Shown: piece after piece, positions 9,061 through 18,500 of the stretch
Layout: the number at the start of each line of letters is the position of its first letter
Position numbering within the stretch: the stretch's first letter is position 1
Source: Alistipes sp.
GTDB taxonomy: Bacteria > Bacteroidota > Bacteroidia > Bacteroidales > Rikenellaceae
Assembly: GCA_020026435.1 (NCBI GenBank)
Contig: JAHHQK010000003.1
Location: 62,001-126,000 of the forward strand
DNA length: 64,000 nucleotides
Direction: 5' to 3'
Notes under the pieces: model-generated
Told to the model about the DNA's origin: nothing
The model's database searches: none
The model's input: the letters and a program-made list of their open reading frames with translations, nothing else
Position numbers and translations under genes: made by a program

Positions 9061-9894
9061 ATGGAATTTTTTAGGGATCTGGTTCAATATGGCTATCTGT
9101 CCAATGCCCTCATTGCCGCCCTTTTGTCGGGCGTCACGTGCGGCATCATCGGCACCTATGTCGTATGCCGAAGGATGGTGTTCCTGGCCGGCGGTATCAC
9201 CCACGCGTCGTTCGGAGGCCTGGGCATCGCCTTTTACCTGGGCGCAAACCCCATCTTGGGGGCCATGATCTTTGCCATCTTCTCGGCCTGGGGCATAGAA
9301 TGGGCCGGCGGGCAGGGGCGGATCCGTGAGGATTCGGCCATAGGAATCATCTGGTCGGTGGGTATGGCCGTGGGTGCGCTCTTCATGAGCCTGCGCCCGG
9401 GATACACCTCGGGTGATCTGTCGGCCTATCTGTTCGGCAGCATCGTGACGGTGTCCGATGCCGATGTGACGGCTCTCGGGGTGCTGACCCTTGTGGTGCT
9501 GGCTGGGGCGGTGCTGTGGCTGCGCCCGATCATGTATGTGGCCTTCGACCGCGAATTCTCGCGCAGCCGGGGTATCGCCACCCGGGTGATCTCCTATCTG
9601 ATGGCCACACTGATCGCCGTGGCCATCGTCCTCTCGATCCGGATCATGGGTATCGTCCTGCTTATATCTCTGATCACCATGCCCGTGGTGATCGTCAATA
9701 CCCTGACCCGTTCCTACCGCGCCATCACCCTCTTTGCGCCCGTGGTGGCCATTGCGGGTAATGTGGCGGGACTGATTCTGAGCTATAATTTTGAAGTGCC
9801 GCCCGGTGCGGCCATAATATTTACACTCACTGTTGCGCTTATTATGGTAAAACTATTAACTTTGTGCAACAAAAAAACGCGAGCCGCTGCATGA
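9061..9894 (+). CDS. Metal ABC transporter permease (ZnuB/MntB type)
   Basis: The 277-residue protein is almost wholly hydrophobic, with about eight membrane segments, and carries typical ABC-3 family stretches: GIIGTYVVCRRMVFLAGGI near the N-terminus and LLISLITMPVVIVN in the last third. This family moves Zn, Mn or Fe through the inner membrane with an ATPase and a binding protein; neither partner is encoded nearby, so the metal cannot be assigned. I prefer the ATG at 9061 to one at 9052 because it begins at the conserved MEFF region. It overlaps the next gene by ATGA. Confidence 0.88.
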   Translation: MEFFRDLVQYGYLSNALIAALLSGVTCGIIGTYVVCRRMVFLAGGITHASFGGLGIAFYLGANPILGAMIFAIFSAWGIEWAGGQGRIREDSAIGIIWSVGMAVGALFMSLRPGYTSGDLSAYLFGSIVTVSDADVTALGVLTLVVLAGAVLWLRPIMYVAFDREFSRSRGIATRVISYLMATLIAVAIVLSIRIMGIVLLISLITMPVVIVNTLTRSYRAITLFAPVVAIAGNVAGLILSYNFEVPPGAAIIFTLTVALIMVKLLTLCNKKTRAAA

Positions 9895-11396
9895 AAAGTA
9901 TTCATAAATTTGTTCTGAAAGCCTATCTCGGCCCGATGATCCTCACCTTCTTCATCGTGATGTTCGTTCTGCTGATGAACTTCATGTGGCGATATATCGA
10001 CGAACTTGTCGGAAAGGGTCTGAGCGCGGGAATCATCATTGAACTGATCTCCTACGCCATGGCTAACATGATTCCGATGGGTCTGCCGTTGGCAACGCTT
10101 CTGGCGGCTATCATGACGATGGGTAACCTGGGTGAGAACTACGAGTTGCTGGCCATGAAGTCGGCCGGAATGTCGCTGGTGCAGATCACCAAGCCGCTCA
10201 TCATCCTGGTGAGCATCATCGCCGTGGGCAGTTTCTTCGTGGGCAACAACCTGGTGCCCTACGCCAACAAGAAGATGTTCAGCATCATCTTCGACATCCG
10301 CCAGCAGAAACAGGTACTGGAGTTCCACGACGGACTCTTCTTCAACGGTATCGAGAATATGTCGATCCGCGTGAGCCACCAGGAGCCCGACACCCACCTG
10401 CTGCACGATGTGCTGATCTACGACAACCGCGACGCCAACGGCAATATGAACACCGTGGTGGCCGATTCGGGTTATATCCGCCTCTCGGACGACAAACGCT
10501 ACCTGTTGGTGACGCTCTTCAACGGCCAGACCTACGAGCAGACCCGTAACGGACAGTGGTTCAACAAAAGTTCGCTGGGCCACCACATCTTCGACCGCCA
10601 GGACCAGGCCATCGCCATGGAGGGCTTCGATATGGGCCGCAGCGACGACAACCTTTTCTCGAACAACAGCCAGACGAAGAACATCAATCGTCTGCAACGC
10701 GATATCGACTCGCTGGAGAAAACCGTGAACACGGCCACGACACGATCCTACGAACCCCTGTTGAAGGATCAGCTCTTTGTGCGTGACAACTCGGTGCTGC
10801 CCATGCCCGACAGTCTGAAGGTGGACAAGAGCCGCTTCAGGGACATGTTGGTGTCCGATTCCCTTGTGACCCTTCCTCTGCGCGAGAAGGAGCGCATCTG
10901 GGACATGGCCCGCAATATGGCCAAGAGTTCGCGAAACATGTTCTCGTTCGACGAGTCGGCCTCGAAGGAGGCGCTCAACCAGCTCTACCGCTCGAAGGTG
11001 GAGTGGCACAAGAAGATCTCGCTGCCGATCTCCATCATGATCTTCTTCCTGATCGGCGCTCCGCTGGGAGCCATCATCCGCAAGGGCGGTTTGGGCCTTC
11101 CGGTGGTTGTTTCGGTCATATTCTTTGTGATCTACTACATGATCAACCTCTCGGGTGAGAAAATTGCCAAGGAGGGTACCTGGGAGGCAGTCTACGGTAT
11201 GTGGCTGTCGACGGCGGTGCTGACTCCCATAGCCATATATCTGACCTACAAGGCCACCAATGACTCGGCCTTGCTCGACTTCGACTGGTATGTCGGACGG
11301 ATCAAGTCGCTGAAGGAGAAATGGACCTTGAAATCGAAAAAAACAATAAACAAGATAAAACTCAAACAACATGAGAAACGAAACGATGCTCAATAG
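9891..11396 (+). CDS. LptF/LptG (YjgP/YjgQ) family permease
   Basis: The start at 9891 shares an ATGA with the stop of the metal permease, giving 501 residues. Three membrane segments in the first 115 residues, a large periplasmic region (about 120-380) and three more segments near the C-terminus match the LptF/LptG permeases, which extract lipopolysaccharide from the inner membrane with LptB. The start [20 protein letters not shown] and the region [28 protein letters not shown] are characteristic. Bacteroidota often have long forms like this. The 3' end overlaps ribBA by 26 bases. Confidence 0.9.
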   Translation: MKSIHKFVLKAYLGPMILTFFIVMFVLLMNFMWRYIDELVGKGLSAGIIIELISYAMANMIPMGLPLATLLAAIMTMGNLGENYELLAMKSAGMSLVQITKPLIILVSIIAVGSFFVGNNLVPYANKKMFSIIFDIRQQKQVLEFHDGLFFNGIENMSIRVSHQEPDTHLLHDVLIYDNRDANGNMNTVVADSGYIRLSDDKRYLLVTLFNGQTYEQTRNGQWFNKSSLGHHIFDRQDQAIAMEGFDMGRSDDNLFSNNSQTKNINRLQRDIDSLEKTVNTATTRSYEPLLKDQLFVRDNSVLPMPDSLKVDKSRFRDMLVSDSLVTLPLREKERIWDMARNMAKSSRNMFSFDESASKEALNQLYRSKVEWHKKISLPISIMIFFLIGAPLGAIIRKGGLGLPVVVSVIFFVIYYMINLSGEKIAKEGTWEAVYGMWLSTAVLTPIAIYLTYKATNDSALLDFDWYVGRIKSLKEKWTLKSKKTINKIKLKQHEKRNDAQ

Positions 11397-12606
11397 TGTA
11401 GAGGAGGCCCTCGAGGATTTCAAAGAGGGTAAGATCGTCATCGTCGTCGATGACGAGGATCGCGAGAATGAAGGCGATTTTATCGTCGCTGCCGAGAAGA
11501 TCACTCCCGAAATTGTGAATTTCATGCTCAAGGAGGGTCGCGGAGTACTCTGTGCGCCCCTCTCGGAGCAGCGATGCGCCGAGCTGGAACTCAATATGAT
11601 GGAGCAGAACAACACCTCGTTGCTCGGAACTCCCTTCACCGTGACGGTCGATCTGCTGGGTGAGGGTTGCACGACGGGTGTCTCGATTCACGACCGTGCC
11701 GCCACGATCCGCGCGCTGGCCGATCCCAAGACCCGCCCCTGCGACCTGGGACGTCCGGGTCACATCAACCCGCTGCGTGCCCGTCAGAAGGGCGTGCTGC
11801 GCCGTCCGGGTCACACCGAGGCCGCCATCGACCTGGCCCGCCTGTCGGGATTGCAGCCCGCGGCCGCTTTGATCGAGATCATGAACGAGGACGGAACGAT
11901 GGCCCGCCTGCCGCAGTTGATGGAGGTGGCCCGCAAGAACGGATTCAAGATCGTCTCGATTGCATCGCTGATCGCCTACCGCCTCAAGCAGGAGTCGATC
12001 GTCGAGCGCGGCGAAACGGCCGATATGCCTACCGAGTGGGGGCACTTCAAGCTGACGGCCTTTCGTCAGAAGAGCAACGGCCTGGAGCACATGGCCATCA
12101 CCAAGGGCGAATGGACCGAGGATGAGCCGGTGCTGATCCGCGTACATTCGTCGTGTGCCACGGGCGACATCCTGGGTTCGTGCCGTTGCGATTGCGGTGC
12201 ACAGCTTCACGAGGCGATGCAGATGATCGAGAAGGAGGGCAAGGGTGCGGTGATCTACCTCAATCAGGAGGGGCGCGGCATCGGTCTCTTCAACAAGATC
12301 CACGCCTACAAGCTCCAGGAGGAGGGTCTCGATACGGTCGATGCCAACATCGAACTGGGATTCCGCCCCGACGAGCGTGACTACGGCGTGGGTGCCAGCA
12401 TCATCCACGAGCTGGGTATCAAGCATATGCGTCTGATGACGAACAACCCCTTGAAGCGTGCCGGATTGGAGGGCTATGGCCTCTCGATCGACGAGATCGT
12501 GCCGATCGTCATCGCCCCCAACAAATACAACCTCCACTACCTGGAGACCAAGGAAAACCGTATGCACCACCACCTGGGGCTGTGCAAGAACCACAGTACA
12601 AAATAG
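11371..12606 (+). CDS. ribBA: Bifunctional riboflavin enzyme RibBA
   Basis: The 411-residue protein joins 3,4-dihydroxy-2-butanone 4-phosphate synthase (about 1-205; acidic motif [11 protein letters not shown], then RPGHINPL and [14 protein letters not shown]) to GTP cyclohydrolase II (about 210-400; zinc ligands in [18 protein letters not shown], then EGRGIGL). It therefore supplies both entry reactions of riboflavin synthesis. The RPGHINPL stretch differs slightly from the common RPGHVFPL. The start overlaps lptF/G by 26 bases; an alternative ATG at 11386 would shorten this. No FMN riboswitch precedes it, as expected for an internal operon gene. Confidence 0.96.
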   Translation: MRNETMLNSVEEALEDFKEGKIVIVVDDEDRENEGDFIVAAEKITPEIVNFMLKEGRGVLCAPLSEQRCAELELNMMEQNNTSLLGTPFTVTVDLLGEGCTTGVSIHDRAATIRALADPKTRPCDLGRPGHINPLRARQKGVLRRPGHTEAAIDLARLSGLQPAAALIEIMNEDGTMARLPQLMEVARKNGFKIVSIASLIAYRLKQESIVERGETADMPTEWGHFKLTAFRQKSNGLEHMAITKGEWTEDEPVLIRVHSSCATGDILGSCRCDCGAQLHEAMQMIEKEGKGAVIYLNQEGRGIGLFNKIHAYKLQEEGLDTVDANIELGFRPDERDYGVGASIIHELGIKHMRLMTNNPLKRAGLEGYGLSIDEIVPIVIAPNKYNLHYLETKENRMHHHLGLCKNHSTK

Positions 12607-12617
12607 GAGGAGGAAGC

Positions 12618-13598
12618 ATGGCCGAAAAGATGAATCCGAAGGATGTGCGTATCGTATTTATGGGTACGCCCGAATTTGCCGTGCCGTCGTTGCGCCGCCT
12701 GGTCGGGGAGGGTTATAACGTGGTGGGTGTGGTCACCGTACCCGACAAACCCGCCGGCCGCGGACAGAAGGTCCATAAGAGCGACGTGAAGGTGGCGGCC
12801 GAGGAACTGGGACTCCCCGTTCTGCAACCTGTGAAGCTGCGTGATCCCGAATTTGTGGCGGCGATGGAGGCCTTGAAGCCCGATCTGGGTATTGTCATCG
12901 CCTTCAGAATGCTGCCCGAGGTGATTTGGGCCATGCCGATTTACGGCACGTTCAACCTCCACGCCTCGCTGTTGCCGCAGTACCGCGGTGCCGCTCCGAT
13001 CAACTGGGCGGTGATCAACGGCGAGAAGAAGACGGGTGTGACGACCTTCCTGCTCAACCACGAGATCGACAAGGGTGCGATCCTCTGCCGGGAGGAACTC
13101 CCGATCGGGGTGGAGGACAACGTGGGCTCGGTCTACGACAAGCTCATGACGATGGGCGCACCGCTGGTGACCCGTACCGTCGACATGATTGCGGCGGGGG
13201 AGATCAACCCCATGCCGCAGGAGGGTATCGACGAGTCGACGTTGAAGCCCGCACCGAAGATCTTCAAGGAGGATTGCCGCATCGACTGGTCGTGGTCGGG
13301 CGAGCGGATCGTGAACTTCGTGCGGGGATTGTCGCCTTACCCCGCAGCGTGGGGCGGCATGGTGAAGGAAGGCGCGGAGGAGGAGCAGAGCGTCAAGATC
13401 TTCGCGGCGCACTTCCGGAGTGGAGCGCATACGGCTGAGTGCGGTGTAATGGAGAGCGACTGTCGGACATTTATCCGTGTGGCTTGTGCCGACGGATGGG
13501 TGACGCTCGACGAGTTGCAGCTGGCCGGAAAACGCCGCATGGCGGTGCGGGATCTGTTGTTGGGATTCCGTGATGTGCAGCAGTGCCGTTTCCGATAG
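12618..13598 (+). CDS. fmt: Methionyl-tRNA formyltransferase
   Basis: The start at 12618 is set by AGGAGGAGGA just upstream, an unusually strong ribosome site for this organism, and gives 326 residues. The protein has the formyltransferase fold: IVFMGTPEFAVPSL, the catalytic stretch FNLHASLLPQYRGAAPI, GVTTFLLNHEIDKGAIL and the C-terminal OB-type domain. It formylates initiator Met-tRNA using 10-formyl-tetrahydrofolate. It is the last gene of the four-gene run and is followed by a terminator. Confidence 0.96.
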   Translation: MAEKMNPKDVRIVFMGTPEFAVPSLRRLVGEGYNVVGVVTVPDKPAGRGQKVHKSDVKVAAEELGLPVLQPVKLRDPEFVAAMEALKPDLGIVIAFRMLPEVIWAMPIYGTFNLHASLLPQYRGAAPINWAVINGEKKTGVTTFLLNHEIDKGAILCREELPIGVEDNVGSVYDKLMTMGAPLVTRTVDMIAAGEINPMPQEGIDESTLKPAPKIFKEDCRIDWSWSGERIVNFVRGLSPYPAAWGGMVKEGAEEEQSVKIFAAHFRSGAHTAECGVMESDCRTFIRVACADGWVTLDELQLAGKRRMAVRDLLLGFRDVQQCRFR

Positions 13599-13661
13599 GG
13601 GAAATACGGATCCCGAGGGGGAATCCATGAAAAAATAGCGGCCCATAAGAGGCTGCCTGAT

Positions 13662-13696
13662 AAAAGCGGGTTCGGTAATCTACCGGACCCGCTTTT
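13662..13696 (+). terminator. Intrinsic terminator after fmt
   Basis: A 12-bp stem (13666-13677 with 13681-13692, one G-T wobble) with a 3-base loop is flanked by four A and four T, 64 bases past fmt. The A/T flanks allow it to work in both directions. Confidence 0.85.
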
Positions 13697-13789
13697 GTTG
13701 TATCCCGATGTCGGGTCGGAGGGTGCGTGAAGTCCGTCAGCCGGAATGTCCGGTGTTGGGGCGGAATACCAATCTTAAATTTAAATACT

Positions 13790-13990
13790 ATGACCATAAT
13801 GAAGGTGAAATTTCGGAAATCGACGGTGGAGCATAAGGCTGGAACCGTCTACTACCAGCTCTGTCATGCCAGGAGCTGCAAGCGGATCACAACCAGGATA
13901 CATAAAAAGGTTGTTGCGGGTTTTTGTTGCCCGACCGAGACTTTTTCTGAAAATTTATGTCTCGTTTTTTGCGCTGAATCCGGCTTTTAG
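13790..13990 (+). pseudogene. N-terminal remnant of a Bacteroidota tyrosine recombinase
   Basis: From the ATG at 13790 or 13799 the frame reads MKVKFRKSTVEHKAGTVYYQ followed by LCHARSCKRITTRIHK. This resembles the first 35-40 residues of phage-type integrases of Bacteroidota mobile elements (the K-x-K-F-R-x-S-T-V-E-x-K-x-G-T-x-Y-Y-Q pattern). After about 13910 the similarity ends in a Cys/Phe-rich tail, and no core-binding or catalytic domain (R...H-x-x-R...Y) follows. I read it as the stump of a lost mobile element. Its 3' end overlaps the promoter of the next gene. Confidence 0.6.
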
Positions 13991-13998
13991 TATATTTG
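13968..13998 (+). promoter_or_regulatory. Consensus promoter of the small secreted-protein gene
   Basis: TTTG (13968-13971), 19 bases and TATATTTG (13991-13998) form a perfect Bacteroidota promoter. The ATG at 14005 lies 7 bases past the -7 element, so the transcript would be leaderless or nearly so, or a later start would be used. Confidence 0.7.
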
Positions 13999-14004
13999 CA
14001 ACTG

Positions 14005-14394
14005 ATGAGAACTGCAAATATATGTTGTGCCGTGTTGATCGGGGTCGTCTTGGGACTCGGCCTTTGGGGCGGTGTGGATCAGAGCCTTCCAGCGGAGAAA
14101 AATGCGGTGGAATGTTGCAGTAAGTCCCTTCTCGTGCTGGAGGATCTTCTCGATCGGGATATGGAGCGGCATTCGGCCTCCGTGTCCGGAAAATCGGCCT
14201 TGAACTCGGCCTGCTGCAAATCGAGACTGGCGGCAAGGCGTCTTTCCTCGGGTGGTAACCCGCTGAGATGGGTCTGCACCTCGGGTGCGGCCTGGCGTCG
14301 TCCGGCATCGGTTGCCCGCTTCGGGCCGAAAGTATCGGGTGGGGAGGGTAAAGTTCCGCGATACTTCATTACACAGCGTAATCTGCGTATTTAA
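14005..14394 (+). CDS. Small secreted or membrane-anchored protein of unknown function
   Basis: The 129-residue product begins with a signal-peptide-like segment (ICCAVLIGVVLGLGLWGG), then a Glu/Asp/Ser-rich stretch, a CCK pair near residue 70 and a basic tail. I recognise no family. A consensus promoter directly upstream supports expression. It sits just after an integrase remnant, so it may be leftover cargo of a mobile element. An alternative ATG at 13996 would fall on the promoter and is rejected. Confidence 0.5.
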   Translation: MRTANICCAVLIGVVLGLGLWGGVDQSLPAEKNAVECCSKSLLVLEDLLDRDMERHSASVSGKSALNSACCKSRLAARRLSSGGNPLRWVCTSGAAWRRPASVARFGPKVSGGEGKVPRYFITQRNLRI

Positions 14395-14507
14395 TTATCT
14401 GTTGTTCATGGTTTTGAACTTCTTCTTTCGAGAAGAGGCGTGCATTCGGTGTTTCCGTATTTGGAGGCATCGGCTCTATACTTATAACATCAGATAATCA
14501 AAAATAT

Positions 14508-15533
14508 ATGTTTCTAATCATTATATATCTTCTGGGCGCATTGTCGCTCTCGTTTCTTTGCTCCATCCTGGAGGCCGTTCTGTTGTCCACTCCCATGTCC
14601 TACATCTCGATGAAGGAGAGTGAGGGCAATAAGACTGCGGTGTTGATGAAAAAATTCAAAAACAATGTGGATCGTCCCGTGGGTGCGATCCTCTCGCTCA
14701 ATACCATTGCTCATACGATCGGTTCGGCCGGTGTGGGTGCCGAGTCCATCAAGATCTTCGGTGAGGAGTACTTCGGTGTCATCTCGGCCGTTCTCACCCT
14801 GCTGATCCTGGTCCTTTCGGAGATTATCCCCAAGACCATCGGTGCATCCTGTTGGCGTCGGTTGGCCATGCCCTCGACCAGGATCATCAATGTGCTGATA
14901 TACATCACCCTGCCTTTGGTTCTGCTGTCGGAGCTGATCACGCGGATCTTTACCCCCCGAAAGGCCCAGCTTTCGGTGAGCCGCGAGGAGGTGTCGGCCA
15001 TGGTCGATGTGGGTACTAACGAGGGTGTGTTCCACGAGCGGGAGAGCCGGATCATCAAGAGCTGCATTCGTCTTGCGCAGGTCAAGGCCCGCGAGATCAT
15101 GACCCCCGCGATCGTGGTGGAGAGCGTCGATGCCCGACATACGGTCAAGGAGTGCTACGAGGCTCGGAAGTGGAATTTCTCCCGTCTGCCGGTACACGAT
15201 GAATCCGAGGACCGGATCCGGGGCTATGTGATGAAGAACGACCTGCTGAAAAGCGTTTCGGACGATGATTTTACGACCAAGGTGGCGGATCTCTCCCGTC
15301 CGATCCTGTCGTTCGGCGAGGAGGAGTCGGTCTATAACATTTGGGAGCGGATGCTCCAGAAATGCGAGCATCTGTCCGTTATCGTGGACGGTGACGGACG
15401 CATGAAGGGTGTCCTTTCCATGGAGGACATCATCGAGACGATGACCGGCGTGGAGATCGTGGACGAGGATGACTTTGCCGTGGATATGCAGGCCGTTGCC
15501 CGCGAAAAAACCTTGGCGGTATCCAAGCACTGA
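14508..15533 (+). CDS. CNNM/CorC-family transporter-like protein (DUF21-CBS)
   Basis: The 341-residue protein has an N-terminal DUF21 membrane domain (about 1-165) with LSLSFLCSILEAVLLSTPMSYI and LSEIIPKTIGASCWRRL, followed by a CBS-domain pair (about 200-325; MTPAIVVESVDARHTVKE, then LSVIVDGDGRMKGVLSMEDI). This is the CNNM/CorC/HlyC group linked to Mg and Co handling at the inner membrane. It lacks the extra C-terminal CorC domain of longer members. It appears monocistronic with its own terminator. Confidence 0.88.
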   Translation: MFLIIIYLLGALSLSFLCSILEAVLLSTPMSYISMKESEGNKTAVLMKKFKNNVDRPVGAILSLNTIAHTIGSAGVGAESIKIFGEEYFGVISAVLTLLILVLSEIIPKTIGASCWRRLAMPSTRIINVLIYITLPLVLLSELITRIFTPRKAQLSVSREEVSAMVDVGTNEGVFHERESRIIKSCIRLAQVKAREIMTPAIVVESVDARHTVKECYEARKWNFSRLPVHDESEDRIRGYVMKNDLLKSVSDDDFTTKVADLSRPILSFGEEESVYNIWERMLQKCEHLSVIVDGDGRMKGVLSMEDIIETMTGVEIVDEDDFAVDMQAVAREKTLAVSKH

Positions 15534-15586
15534 ACCTTCCGGAATAACGGTAAGGTAGAAGGGGGTGTCAAAACCCTCTTTTCATG

Positions 15587-15627
15587 AAAATCCCCTCTGT
15601 CGCAGTTATCTGTGGCGGGGGGATTTT
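15587..15627 (+). terminator. Intrinsic terminator after the CorC-like gene
   Basis: AAAATCCCC pairs with GGGGATTTT around an imperfect inner stem and a TTAT loop, 53 bases past the stop at 15533. Confidence 0.7.
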
Positions 15628-15802
15628 GTATATTGGTCATTGAGATACACCCTCTTTTTCGTGGCCGCAGGTGTTTGTGGTTGCCGTCGGCCCTCTATAC
15701 GGCGGAGATTGCTATTGTCCGGTCCGATGCTCAATTTCCGTGAGGTTTACTTTCGGCGGTCGGGAAAAACGGTCGGGCGTGTTCTCCGAAGACTTTCATG
15801 TT

Positions 15803-17233
15803 TCACCATATGAGGACTCTGCATCCCGCTTCCGAGCCATCCCGACACGGAAAAGCGGAAGGGGTGACCCCTCCCGCTTTTAGGGAAAACAGCATCGGGG
15901 GGGGGTAATGCCCCGCGCTCAATTTTGCCCTCAACCGATGCATGGATCGGATCATCAGCGGGATTGTGACCAACAGACACAGGACCTCGCCCATAGGTAT
16001 GCTCATCCATATTCCACACTGGTAATTCCAGCCGATATGCTCAAACAGAGGCGGAAGGGTCATCAGGGGGATCAAGACAAAGATCAAGGATTTGCAGCAG
16101 GCGATCACGGCCGATTCCACGGGTTTCTCGATGGCGGTGTGGAATCCCGATCCGATGATATTCACAAAGGAGATGAGGAAGGCCGGGGTCATGTAGTTCA
16201 TGGCGTAGCGGGTGATGTCGGCCAGGTCCTCGTTGCCGTTGGAGAATAACCCGACGATGGGGTGCTTGAACAGGTGCAGAACGATGAATGCCCCCAGTCC
16301 GATGATGAAACTGTAACGGAGGGCTATGTTGAGCAGTTTGTGTATGTTGGCATAATTCCTTGCGCCGATATTGTAGGCGATGAGGGGGTACATGGCCTGG
16401 GCCATTCCCGTGGTCGAGAAGTTGACCATCATGCTGAAGTAGAAGACGATGGTCAGTGCCGCAACGCCCAGATAACCCACGTGTCTCATCAGAAGTAGGT
16501 TGAGAACATAGGTCGTGACCGCCGTGGCGATGAAGGTGATCATCTCGGAACTGCCGTTGAAGAATATGCGGCGGATGTCGGTCCAAGAGCCGGCGATGTG
16601 TCCGAGTCTGACGTGTCGGATGAGTACCAGGGCAGCCGTGGTGTCAGCCAAAACAGTAGCGATGGCAGCTCCGCGCATACCCATTCCCCACTCCAGGACG
16701 AAGAGCCAGTCGAGCAGGATGTTCATCAGACAGCTGACGCATCCGCTCACAAAGACCCAGTTGGGTTTGTGGTAAAGGCGCGCGAAAGCCTCCGTGAAAC
16801 AGGGCGATACATAGAAGAATATCGTCATGGCAAAGACCGAGAGGTATTCCCTGACGTAGGGATACATCATCTCGTCGCATCCCAGCAGGTAGCAGACCCG
16901 CCGCAGGTTGGCCATGATGACGATGGACATTACTATGCAGGTGATGATCAACGTGGTGAGTGTCAGTGTAGTGTAACCTTCTGTCAGCCGTTTGTCTCCT
17001 TTGCCCTGGGTGACGCCGCAGATCACTACGCCGCCTGAAACGATCATGATGGCGACACTGAAGAAGAGATTGGTGAGCGGCATGGTGATGTTGACTGCTG
17101 CAAGTCCTTGAGGACCTACACCTTGACTTACGAAGATGCCGTCAATGATACACTGGAACGAAACAACCAGCATACCGATGATGGTCGGAATGGCATATTT
17201 GATGAATATGCTGTGGATATTTTGATTTTCCAT
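15803..17233 (-). CDS. MATE-family efflux transporter with frameshifted C-terminal tail
   Basis: The frame gives 476 residues with about twelve membrane segments and MATE features (YAIPTIIGMLVVSFQCIIDGIFVSQ at the start and the repeat in the second half). MATE proteins export cationic drugs in exchange for Na or H. The last 30 residues are suspect: the reading frame passes a run of nine C (plus-strand G 15897-15905) and then runs through a perfect intrinsic terminator. With eight C the frame would stop at 15880-15882, exactly at the foot of that terminator, giving 450 residues, the usual MATE length. The tail therefore probably results from a one-base slip or sequencing error. Confidence 0.85.
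   Translation of the reverse strand: MENQNIHSIFIKYAIPTIIGMLVVSFQCIIDGIFVSQGVGPQGLAAVNITMPLTNLFFSVAIMIVSGGVVICGVTQGKGDKRLTEGYTTLTLTTLIITCIVMSIVIMANLRRVCYLLGCDEMMYPYVREYLSVFAMTIFFYVSPCFTEAFARLYHKPNWVFVSGCVSCLMNILLDWLFVLEWGMGMRGAAIATVLADTTAALVLIRHVRLGHIAGSWTDIRRIFFNGSSEMITFIATAVTTYVLNLLLMRHVGYLGVAALTIVFYFSMMVNFSTTGMAQAMYPLIAYNIGARNYANIHKLLNIALRYSFIIGLGAFIVLHLFKHPIVGLFSNGNEDLADITRYAMNYMTPAFLISFVNIIGSGFHTAIEKPVESAVIACCKSLIFVLIPLMTLPPLFEHIGWNYQCGIWMSIPMGEVLCLLVTIPLMIRSMHRLRAKLSAGHYPPPMLFSLKAGGVTPSAFPCRDGSEAGCRVLIW
15851..15881 (-). terminator. Intrinsic terminator of the MATE gene, inside the extended frame
   Basis: On the minus strand AAAAGCGG-G-AGGGG pairs with CCCCT-T-CCGCTTTT around a short loop. 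It begins at the TAA that would end the MATE gene if the C tract had eight bases. Confidence 0.8.
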
Positions 17234-17237
17234 CCGA

Positions 17238-17267
17238 CAAAAATACGATAAAATAATTGGTTCTCAA
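17238..17267 (-). promoter_or_regulatory. Promoter of the MATE gene, possibly leaderless
   Basis: On the minus strand TTG (17267-17265), 19 bases and TATTTTTG (17245-17238) fit the consensus. The start codon at 17233 lies only 4 bases beyond, so the mRNA may begin at or near the ATG. Confidence 0.45.
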
Positions 17268-17534
17268 CTCCCCGGCCATCATTTTATGGCATTGTCGATT
17301 CCCCGCCGGAAAATCTCCCTCCCGAAGGGTTAAGCAGGGCGGTGTGCGGAAAATCCCAGCTTTTGCTCCTCGCCCGGCTTCCGCTTCTTGGCGGAAGGAT
17401 GTGAGGTTGCTTTTTCGGGTGATATGGCCTTCTTCGGCTGTTACTCCGAGCGGAAGGTACATATTGTCCCCAATGGGGAATACGATCTTTATTATGTGTC
17501 GAAATATTCGTGTCGGTTTGAAGATTTTTTTACA

Positions 17535-17542
17535 TATCTTTG
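17535..17542 (+). promoter_or_regulatory. Promoter -7 element before a broken secreted-protein gene
   Basis: TATCTTTG matches TAnnTTTG and lies 24 bases before the ATG at 17567. No properly spaced -33 element is visible. Confidence 0.4.
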
Positions 17543-17566
17543 TCGGAACTAAAAAACATATCCGAC

Positions 17567-17709
17567 ATGAAAACCTTACTATTATCCGCATGAGTCTGTT
17601 GGCGGGGGTATCCGCCTTCGGGCAATCGTCGTACCTCCGTCCCTACAAGGACTGGGAGACCGTCGCATTCTGTCGGTCTTGTGTAAGGGGACGCCGACAG
17701 ATTATATAA
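17567..17709 (+). pseudogene. Frameshifted remnant of a secreted-protein gene
   Basis: From 17567 the frame reads MKTLLLSA and stops at 17591. The adjoining frame from 17590 continues the signal peptide as SLLAGVSAFGQSSYLRPYKDW and ends at 17709. Joined by a one-base correction the two give a normal N-terminus of an exported protein, but only about 45 residues remain. I do not recognise the family. The 290 bases between the MATE promoter and this remnant hold nothing I can identify. Confidence 0.45.
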
Positions 17710-17823
17710 TTAGGAGAGGGGCGGGTGTTGAGGTGGACGTTTGTCGTTGGAAATGTTGAGGTTTGATCCGGGATGAGTAAGGGTACTGTGATTCCTGGTA
17801 TCGGAAAGGGTGTCGCCTTTGTT

Positions 17824-18353
17824 TTATTCGGGCAAGTAGGTTATTTGTCCGAGATGTTGAGTCGGGGCGTTGCTGCTTCCCTTGAGGATGTCGGGGCATG
17901 TGCGGACGATGTCGGATTCTAACTTGAAGAAGACCTTTCGGTCGGTCCGGAGGACCGTCATGTCCCACATCACCTTATGGTACGAGATGACCTTCATCCG
18001 ATTTTTATCGTTTATTCCGTATTGTCCCATGGAGTCGGTTGAATATCGGCCCGGATATGCTGACGGTTTGCCCGAAATCTCATTACAGATCTGCACCAAC
18101 GGACCCTTGTCGGCTTCATGGATGACGGGACGGGTGATATTGCGTTTGTTGGTCTGTGAGACCCCGTTTCGTGGGCAATCAGTTCTTTGTTCGTGATTTT
18201 TCGTTTGGCGGCATATTCGTCCTGGAGGCGGATGATCCATTCGATTGTTCGGACGGTAGGGCATCGAATCCGCCTCTGTCTCCGTGTGGTGGAAGGTGTC
18301 GCAGTCGTTGCAAGAGTTGTTCCGGCGTTGCTCATACAAAGCCAGGAATCCAC
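17824..18353 (-). pseudogene. Decayed gene of unknown function, two frames
   Basis: The minus strand shows protein-like codon choice in two successive frames. The first (from 18353) carries EWIIRLQDEYAAKRKITNKE and LIAHETG; the second carries VSQTNKRNITRPVIHEADKG and, near the end, VFFKLESDIVRTCPDILKGS, stopping at 17824. They join at a plus-strand CCCC run (18162-18165); one extra base there would give a continuous ...AHETGVSQTNK... protein of about 170 residues. I cannot name the family. No intact start, signal peptide or promoter is evident, so it is probably a relic. Confidence 0.35.
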
Positions 18354-18452
18354 CGTCTCAGGTGGCGTTGTTTCTTTGGGCCTTTGAAAACAGACGGAAG
18401 CCCGCCTCCTCCCGCAAGTCTTGTTTGATCGGTGGGCGAGTTATGAAAAACA

Positions 18453-18486
18453 AAAAAAACCTTGAAAGCATTTGCTTTCAAGGTTT
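18453..18486 (-). terminator. Intrinsic terminator after tRNA-Lys
   Basis: A 13-bp perfect stem with an ATTT/AAAT-type loop lies 15 bases beyond the tRNA 3' end and is followed by T residues on the minus strand. Confidence 0.85.
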
Positions 18487-18500
18487 GTCGCATTCTTTAG

